NCBI RefSeq assembly: GCF_039522025.1
Contig: NZ_BAAADB010000022.1
Location: 71,631-87,885 of the forward strand
DNA length: 16,255 bases
Reading direction: 5' to 3'
Source: Deinococcus depolymerans
GTDB lineage: Bacteria; Deinococcota; Deinococci; Deinococcales; Deinococcaceae
Shown here: piece after piece, positions 11,668-16,255 of the stretch
Position numbering within the stretch: position 1 is the stretch's first letter
Layout of the letters: each line of letters opens with the position of its first letter
Notes under the pieces: generated by a model
Told to the model about the DNA's origin: nothing
The model's input: the letters and a program-made list of their open reading frames with translations, nothing else
The model's database searches: none
Made by a program: the position numbers and the translations under genes

Positions 11668-12195
11668 ATGAGCGGTCCACTGACTTTTCTCGTGGCAAGC
11701 CCGCACCTGCGCGGCGGGGTCTTCGAAAATGCCGTGATCCTGCTGCTGGAACACGACCGCAAGGGGGCCATGGGCCTGATCGTGAACGCCGCCCTGTCGC
11801 AGGGCGTCTCGGAACTCCTGCCGGACGTGCCGGACCGTTCAGAGCCGGCGTGGCTGGGCGGCCCGGTCGACCCGACGCTCGGCTGGTGCCTGTACCCCCA
11901 GCCGGTCGGCCTGGACGGCGAGATGCGCCTGACAGACGGCCTGAACGTCTCCAGCAGCCTGGACGTCCTGCGGGCCGTCATCGCCTCCGGGCAGCGCTTC
12001 ATGCTGGTCCTGGGGTACGCCGGGTGGGGCGCGGGGCAACTGACCGAGGAAGCCCGCGAGGGCAGCTGGATATGGGTGGAACAGGACACCCCGGACCTGA
12101 TCTGGAACGTCCCCGCCGCCGAACGCTGGCAGGCGGCCCTCGACCGCCTGGGCGTGACGCCGGGAACGATCATGCCGGGCGGCGCTCAGGCCTGA
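11668..12195 (+). CDS. AlgH/YqgE family protein
   Basis: This 175-residue single-domain protein belongs to the AlgH/YqgE (DUF179) family, whose biochemical role is not settled; its name derives from alginate regulation in Pseudomonas. Family signatures are visible: a start MSGPLTFLVASPHLRGGVFENAV-like segment (shown by SPHLRGG at 11-17), LLEHDRKGAMGLIVN (26-40), a central GGPVDP, and GYAGWGAGQL with a following EEAREGSWIW. The frame extends upstream to 11617, but the ATG at 11668 fits family N-termini and the -10 box. It follows lon on the same strand after a terminator, so it is likely its own unit. It is the last gene before tRNA-Asn and ends the region with clear core-genome codon use. Confidence 0.92.
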   Translation: MSGPLTFLVASPHLRGGVFENAVILLLEHDRKGAMGLIVNAALSQGVSELLPDVPDRSEPAWLGGPVDPTLGWCLYPQPVGLDGEMRLTDGLNVSSSLDVLRAVIASGQRFMLVLGYAGWGAGQLTEEAREGSWIWVEQDTPDLIWNVPAAERWQAALDRLGVTPGTIMPGGAQA

Positions 12196-12272
12196 ACGGG
12201 TTCCGGCACCCACGCAACGGCCCCGGACCGCGCCGGGTGTCTGGACAGGTGGGGACCGCGCGCCCGGAGGAC

Positions 12273-12301
12273 TTGCGCGGCATATGGGTGCGTGCTACTA
12301 T
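12273..12301 (+). promoter_or_regulatory. Promoter of tRNA-Asn
   Basis: -35 TTGCGC (12273-12278) and -10 TACTAT (12296-12301) are 17 bases apart. Initiation near 12308 leaves a 5' leader of about 28 bases, nearly the same arrangement as for tRNA-His. Confidence 0.75.
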
Positions 12302-12331
12302 CCCTCTCGCGCCGGAAACGGCCCGCCACAG

Positions 12332-12414
<83 letters not shown>

Positions 12415-12415
12415 G

Positions 12416-12448
12416 AAAAACCCCGTCAATGACGGGGTTTTTCCTTTT
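12416..12448 (+). terminator. Strong intrinsic terminator of tRNA-Asn
   Basis: AAAAACCCCGTC and GACGGGGTTTTT form a near-perfect stem with a 3-base loop, followed by CCTTTT. With A-runs on one side and T-runs on the other, it can work in both directions. Confidence 0.92.
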
Positions 12449-12532
12449 GCCTGGTTCGAGTGATTGGGGGTCTGGTAGACGTGATCGTGTGCTCTACAGC
12501 GCGTGTTCTGGGTGCCGTCAGGGAGGGTCTCT

Positions 12533-13426
12533 ATGCAGATCAGCGAACTCTGGCAGCAGTTCTACCTTCACTTGCGGGCGCGTCGACGCACCGCCGCGAC
12601 TCTGCGGTACTACGAATGCACGGAACGCGTCTTTGCCCGGTTTCTGGAGGCGCAGGGGCTGGTCCTGATGGCGGAGGATGTCAGGGTATCTCACCTGCGG
12701 TTGTTCCTGCGGTGGCTGGAGGATCAGGGCCTGAATATTGGAGGCGTTCACGCGCACGCCAGGGCTGTGCGGGCTCTGTTCAACTGGAGTGCGCACGAGG
12801 AGATCTTGGAGAAGAGTCCTGCGCAGCGCCTGGAGCTGCCGACACTGGTGCGGGAGCGTATGCCGACGGTGACAGCGGCGGTGGTGAAGTCCTTGTTGGG
12901 TGCCTGCCGGGATTCGGATCAGCCGCTGCGTGACGCGGCGTTGATCGTGACACTGTTCGATACGGGCTTGCGTGTGCAGGAGCTGGTTGATCTGCGGATG
13001 ACTGACCTTCTGTTCCCGCAGGGGCTGATTCGGGTGCTGGGGAAGGGCAACAAGGAGCGCTTCGTCCCGATTGGCGCCAAGGCTACGCTGGCGGTGAATG
13101 CCTATCTCCGCAAGGAGCGGCGGCCGGCTGTTGCCGGGCAGGAGCAGGTGCTCCTGAACAGGGGTGGTCAACCCCTGACCAAGAGCGGCGTGCAGATTCG
13201 ACTCTCCAAGCTGGCAGTGCGGGTCAAGATTGCGCGGCAGGACTGCGCACCTCATGCGTTCCGCAGGGGGTTTGCGGTGGAGTTCCTGCGCAACGGTGGG
13301 GACGTGTTCACGTTGCAGCAGATTCTCGGTCACAGCAGTCTGGATATGACCCGGCGTTACGTCACTTACCTGGATGGCGACTTGAAGGCCGCGCACCTGC
13401 GGTTCTCACCCGGCGACCGTCTGTGA
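12533..13426 (+). CDS. Tyrosine recombinase/integrase
   Basis: This 297-residue site-specific recombinase has a SAM-like core-binding domain (about 1-90) and a catalytic domain (about 108-290). The catalytic set is complete: Arg147 in DTGLRVQE, Lys171 (or 174) in GKGNKER, His241 and Arg244 in HAFRR, His267 in LGHSS, and the nucleophile Tyr276 in TRRYV. The size resembles XerC/XerD, but the position right after tRNA-Asn suggests an element-borne integrase. The ATG at 12533 has GGGAGG 6 bases upstream, which favours it over the GTG at 12503. No convincing promoter was found between the tRNA terminator and the gene. It converges with the secreted-protein gene with only 3 bases between stops. Codon use is clearly less C-rich than in lon. 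Confidence 0.93.
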   Translation: MQISELWQQFYLHLRARRRTAATLRYYECTERVFARFLEAQGLVLMAEDVRVSHLRLFLRWLEDQGLNIGGVHAHARAVRALFNWSAHEEILEKSPAQRLELPTLVRERMPTVTAAVVKSLLGACRDSDQPLRDAALIVTLFDTGLRVQELVDLRMTDLLFPQGLIRVLGKGNKERFVPIGAKATLAVNAYLRKERRPAVAGQEQVLLNRGGQPLTKSGVQIRLSKLAVRVKIARQDCAPHAFRRGFAVEFLRNGGDVFTLQQILGHSSLDMTRRYVTYLDGDLKAAHLRFSPGDRL

Positions 13427-13429
13427 CGG

Positions 13430-14785
13430 TCAGGTCAGAAACCACTCCGTCATGACCCACTTCCCGTTGACCAGTTTGTAGAAGATGTTGATCCGCGCCT
13501 GAACGTGCTGCCCCATCAGGGTGATGCTGGCATCAGCGGAGATGTGGTGTGTCGTGGCGTCAGGGATTCCCAGGAACTCTATGTCTTGCAGGTAGAACTC
13601 TTCCCAGGTCAGCGGGGAGAACACGGAGCCCATCCCGATCTGCTTGGCCATAAGTCCCTGTACGGCTTGGCGCGCCTGCTGACGGGTAGCGCCCGTCCCG
13701 TTGATGGCCTGCGTCAGGCTGTTGAACAGGTGCGAGGCCTGCTGCATGACTGGGTGCGGAGAGGGGATCAGTTGCCCGTTCTCAATCCGGTAGATGGTGT
13801 CACCCATCTGCACGTCGTGCGTTTCACCGAACCAAGGCAGCGCCACCAGTGGGTAATCAACGGCTTTCACCGGGAGCCGCTGCCCGGTGATCTGTCCGTC
13901 CTGCCCTTTGGAGAACAGCATGAGGGCGGCCTCGCCGGCCTTCACGCCCGGTCCGCTGTCTTTGCTCTTGACGACAGCCAGGAACTCTTCACGGCCTGGA
14001 GCCGTGAAGCCCCCCACGGCACCGTCGACTTCCGTTTTGGGACTGAACCCGTAGCGCAGCGGCCAGTCCTTCAGGTCGAACAGCGCGGCGTCCTGTTTCA
14101 GACGGCTCTTCATCCCTTCACCCCACTGCCTGAGCTGGGAGTTGGGGATACGGTTCAGGAGGACCTGGACCTCCGAGTCACGCCCCTGCGAGTACAGGCC
14201 CAGCATGGCGCTGAGGATGTCGACTTTGTCTTGTGGGGCGCGGGCCAGGGTCCGCTTGGCGACAATGGCGGGGAACTGGCGATTGGCCGTCACGTACTGA
14301 CGACCATTCCACTGCAAGATTTCAGGGAACTTGATTCTGAAGTCATCCAGCCTGTACTCGTCCGTGTACCGCTCGTACAGCCACTGTGCCGACATGACGA
14401 GTTCCAAGGCGCCCTTTCCATCCAGTTGGACGGGCGTCAGGTCGAAGCCGTCACCGTACACAAACCCCTGGCGGATGAGGCGTGGTGTGGACCCCATGGA
14501 GTAAAGCCGATAAGTGCCCGCAGGGCCGGCGTACGCCGTGATGACCATCTCTGGTGTGCCGTCCCCGGTCACGTCGCGGCACCACTGCATGCCCACACTG
14601 CTGTCGCTGAATGACATGACGGCCTTCCCACCTCGGGTCACATTCAGGTACCGCATGGGGTAGCCGCTGCTGGTTTCCACGGTGCTGGCTTTGATCGTGT
14701 AATCTCCGCACTTCTGCACGGTGGCACCGGCAGCTCCACTGAAGAACAAAAGCGAGGAAAAGATCCACTGGCTCGGTATTTTCAT
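13430..14785 (-). CDS. Secreted protein of unknown function, 451 residues
   Basis: I do not recognise a characterised family. Residues 1-21 form a clear signal peptide (hydrophobic core IFSSLLFFSGAAG, likely cut near GA-TV). The mature N-terminal part (about 25-150) contains DVTGDGTPEMVITAY, an Asp-rich segment like those of FG-GAP/VCBS-type beta-propeller or calcium-binding repeats. It appears once clearly, with a weaker echo around VQLDGKGALELVMS. The middle (about 165-240) is helical, and the C-terminal part (about 350-451) is a separate globular region ending FYKLVNGKWVMTEWFLT, like the NTF2/SnoaL-style ends of secreted proteins. The mature protein should be outside the cytoplasmic membrane. 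It converges with the integrase gene. The start has a leaderless-type -10 8 bases upstream. It could be cargo of the island. Confidence 0.8.
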   Translation of the reverse strand: MKIPSQWIFSSLLFFSGAAGATVQKCGDYTIKASTVETSSGYPMRYLNVTRGGKAVMSFSDSSVGMQWCRDVTGDGTPEMVITAYAGPAGTYRLYSMGSTPRLIRQGFVYGDGFDLTPVQLDGKGALELVMSAQWLYERYTDEYRLDDFRIKFPEILQWNGRQYVTANRQFPAIVAKRTLARAPQDKVDILSAMLGLYSQGRDSEVQVLLNRIPNSQLRQWGEGMKSRLKQDAALFDLKDWPLRYGFSPKTEVDGAVGGFTAPGREEFLAVVKSKDSGPGVKAGEAALMLFSKGQDGQITGQRLPVKAVDYPLVALPWFGETHDVQMGDTIYRIENGQLIPSPHPVMQQASHLFNSLTQAINGTGATRQQARQAVQGLMAKQIGMGSVFSPLTWEEFYLQDIEFLGIPDATTHHISADASITLMGQHVQARINIFYKLVNGKWVMTEWFLT

Positions 14786-14793
14786 CAGCCGGG

Positions 14794-14799
14794 ATTGTA
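14794..14799 (-). promoter_or_regulatory. -10 box for a leaderless secreted-protein mRNA
   Basis: Minus-strand TACAAT (5 of 6 to consensus) ends 8 bases before the ATG at 14785. No Shine-Dalgarno is present, which fits a leaderless transcript. Confidence 0.55.
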
Positions 14800-14850
14800 G
14801 GGAAGCAGGTGCGTTCGCGTGCGTTCATGTGCCGCTCTCCTGGAGGGGGC

Positions 14851-14869
14851 TTGACAGCCGTTGTACAAC
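14851..14869 (+). promoter_or_regulatory. TTGACA box with adjoining palindrome GTTGTACAAC
   Basis: A perfect -35-like TTGACA (14851-14856) is followed after 3 bases by the 10-base perfect palindrome GTTGTACAAC (14860-14869). No good -10 lies 16-18 bases after TTGACA, so promoter activity is unproven. The palindrome could be an operator between the secreted-protein gene and the HTH/nuclease gene. Confidence 0.4.
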
Positions 14870-14935
14870 AATCGAAGGGAACCGGAAGGCTGCGCACTGC
14901 GCCCTCTTCAGGTTGTTCAGTTCATCACTCGGTTC

Positions 14936-14970
14936 CAGGCGTGCCTCTCCAGGCACGCCTGATTTGTTCC
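14936..14970 (+). terminator. Perfect 10-bp hairpin in the leader of the HTH/nuclease gene
   Basis: CAGGCGTGCC (14936-14945) and GGCACGCCTG (14952-14961) enclose a 6-base loop and are followed by ATTTGTTCC. It looks like an intrinsic terminator or attenuator located 26 bases before the AAGGAGG of the next gene. If transcription starts upstream, it would have to pass this hairpin. Confidence 0.6.
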
Positions 14971-14995
14971 GGCGGGGCCGGAAGAAGGAGGGTTC

Positions 14996-15550
14996 ATGCC
15001 ACAGATCACGCACCAACAACAGGACGCCATTCGCACCGCGCACACGCTCGGATTGACGGATGCGGAAGCCGCAGCGCACGCAGGAGTCAGCGTGAGTACC
15101 GTCAAACGGCACCGGGGGAAGATGGGGCTCCAGACGAAAAGCCGCGCCGTTCAACTCGGGAAGAAGGGTGAAGCCCTGCTTACTCAACTTGCGCAGGCGC
15201 GGGGCTTGACGACTCAGCCCCGCTTGTTAGAGAATGACCCTTACGACCTCATTATTGAGGGACAATTAGTAGACGTTAAGACCACGGAAATGTCTTCCGA
15301 CGGATCATGGAAGTTTCACCTTCCCCGTCAAAGAACAAGCTTCTACGGTCAGTACACCTACCCCAAAAACTATTCAGCCGACTGCGACGTCATAGCACTC
15401 GTATGCCTCAAGGCACTCGAAGATCCTGACGTTTACTTTCTCCCCAGTGGAGATGTTCCGACACTCGTCGAAATCCGCAGCGGTGGCCGCTTCGCCTCCA
15501 GGCGAAATGATTGGTCCTTATTGCTCCCGGCGTCGGCCGCGGCCGCCTGA
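14996..15550 (+). CDS. Helix-turn-helix plus PD-(D/E)XK nuclease-like protein
   Basis: This 184-residue protein has two parts. Residues 1-50 form a helix-turn-helix (LTDAEAAAHAGVSVSTVKRH) like those of resolvases and homeodomain-like regulators. Residues 55-160 fit a PD-(D/E)XK nuclease core: Glu59 in KKGEALL, Asp84 in DPYDLII, and the D-x-K pair Asp93/Lys95 in LVDVKTTE, followed by a core helix and strands (CDVIALVCL). The arrangement resembles intron-associated or Holliday-resolvase-like nucleases, but no specific family is assigned. AAGGAGG lies 4 bases before the ATG. The gene is richer in A+T than the core genome, a sign of transfer. The ATPase gene starts 47 bases downstream and is probably co-transcribed. 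DNA cleavage is predicted from the motif only. Confidence 0.75.
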   Translation: MPQITHQQQDAIRTAHTLGLTDAEAAAHAGVSVSTVKRHRGKMGLQTKSRAVQLGKKGEALLTQLAQARGLTTQPRLLENDPYDLIIEGQLVDVKTTEMSSDGSWKFHLPRQRTSFYGQYTYPKNYSADCDVIALVCLKALEDPDVYFLPSGDVPTLVEIRSGGRFASRRNDWSLLLPASAAAA

Positions 15551-15597
15551 CGTTTTCCATTCCCAGACTCGTTCCCAGTTCCCCCAAGGAGGTCCAC

Positions 15598-16188
15598 TTG
15601 ATTCACCCCTACCCTACCCCGCTCCCAGTCCCACTCGACGTCATCCCCCCTACCCCGTCCGTCGATTCCTCTCCGGCAGGCCGCATCATCCTCCCGACCG
15701 AGTTCACGCTGACCGAGTTGCAGACGATGCCCCTTCCACCCGAGCGGTTCACGGTCACCAACCTGCTGCCCGTCGGCCTGACCCTGCTGGCCGGGAAACC
15801 CAAACTCGGGAAGAGCTGGCTGGCCCTTCAGCTTGCCCTCAGCCTGACCGAAGCGCGACCGTTCCTGAACGAGCAGGTCACCGCAGGGGACGTCCTGTAC
15901 CTCGCCCTGGAGGACAGTCCAGCCCGGCTGCTGAAACGTACCGAGCTGCTGGAACCCGAGACGGCCGTGCACACCCTGGCCTTCAGAACGCAGGTCCCGA
16001 ACGCTTACGAGGACCGGGTTACGGTGTTACGGGAGTGGCTACACGCACACCCGAATGCCAGCTGCGTCATCATCGATGTCTGGGGTCGCTTCGCCCCGGC
16101 CCTGAACGGCAAGGACGATTACGGCCAGGTCACCCGCATCGGTAGTTGGCTGGAACTATGCCCGACAGGGAACGCCTTGAGGCCGTGA
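15598..16188 (+). CDS. RecA-fold ATPase, RepA/AAA_25-like, apparently C-terminally truncated
   Basis: This 196-residue protein resembles the RepA/AAA_25 ATPases of plasmids and phages, which act as replicative helicases or their partners. After a Pro-rich N-terminus (1-30) come Walker A GKPKLGKS (66-73), VLYLALED (99-106) and Walker B CVIIDVW with Asp160. The family normally continues with an arginine/HH-containing motif and about 80 or more residues. Here the frame stops soon after GQVTRIGSWLEL with an unrelated CPTGNALRP, so it is truncated or rearranged. The TTG at 15598 is the best start because AAGGAGG (15586-15592) lies 5 bases before it; no ATG near it serves. It may be a pseudogene or a short functional variant. 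Confidence 0.7.
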   Translation: MIHPYPTPLPVPLDVIPPTPSVDSSPAGRIILPTEFTLTELQTMPLPPERFTVTNLLPVGLTLLAGKPKLGKSWLALQLALSLTEARPFLNEQVTAGDVLYLALEDSPARLLKRTELLEPETAVHTLAFRTQVPNAYEDRVTVLREWLHAHPNASCVIIDVWGRFAPALNGKDDYGQVTRIGSWLELCPTGNALRP

Positions 16189-16255
16189 CAGCCACGCTCG
16201 CAGCGTCCAAACGCGATCGGTCAGCCCAATCGCCATCGCCGGTGTGCGCTGGAGG
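16158..16255 (+). CDS. Possible start of another gene, cut by the window edge
   Basis: An ATG at 16158, inside the end of the ATPase frame, opens a frame without stops to the window edge (MPDRERLEAVTATLAASKRD and on). No clear ribosome binding site is visible, and 33 residues are too few to name a family. It may be a real overlapping gene or sequence brought in by the rearrangement that shortened the ATPase. Confidence 0.25.
   Translation, partial: MPDRERLEAVTATLAASKRDRSAQSPSPVCAG

Noticed and set aside
12518..13396. A 292-residue frame antisense to the integrase
   Set aside because: The integrase carries the full catalytic set; the antisense product is Gln/His/Leu-rich and has no motif.
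14851..14879. TTGACA at 14851 as a complete promoter for the HTH/nuclease gene
   Set aside because: The positions 16-18 bases downstream read GAAGGG-like sequence with no resemblance to a -10 box, so it is kept only as a partial signal.

Overview
The window looks like a chromosomal segment of a Deinococcus-type bacterium. The basis is very high G+C with mostly C/G third codon positions, a Thermus/Deinococcus-type ba3 heme-copper oxidase operon, a lon promoter carrying an HspR (HAIR) operator, a BTAD-type regulator, and several genes with a -10 box 7-8 bases before the ATG (the leaderless pattern known to be common in Deinococcus). The species cannot be read from the sequence.

Layout. 1-1800 (minus strand): trigger factor (tig), then tRNA-Leu(UAG) and tRNA-His(GUG), the latter with a near-consensus promoter. 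1790-2168: no gene, but several hairpins and a 13-base tandem repeat. 2169-5475 (minus strand): a tightly coupled five-gene operon in the order CBS-domain protein, 42-residue ba3 subunit IIa, subunit II (CuA), subunit I, membrane-anchored cytochrome c. Junctions are 4-base GTGA overlaps or a 1-base gap, and the last four genes start with GTG. 5554-5688: a 135-bp non-coding repeat-like element with terminal inverted repeats, touching the stop codon of the next gene. 5688-7752: a BTAD-type regulator divergent from an acyl-CoA dehydrogenase. 7753-8820 (minus strand): an alpha/beta-hydrolase esterase that meets the dehydrogenase stop to stop. 9002-11565: lon with promoter and HAIR operator, then a terminator. 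11668-12195: an AlgH/YqgE family protein.

From about 12336 the character changes. tRNA-Asn(GUU) with its promoter and a strong terminator is followed at once by a tyrosine recombinase, a large secreted protein of unknown function, a helix-turn-helix/PD-(D/E)XK nuclease-like protein and a RecA-fold ATPase that lacks the usual C-terminal part. Codon use here is less strict and part of it is clearly richer in A+T. I read this as the left end of an integrated element beside tRNA-Asn that continues past the window.

How the parts work together: the left and middle are core housekeeping (nascent-chain chaperone, aerobic respiration, fatty-acid oxidation, stress proteolysis). The right end is accessory and is the best place to look for something undescribed.
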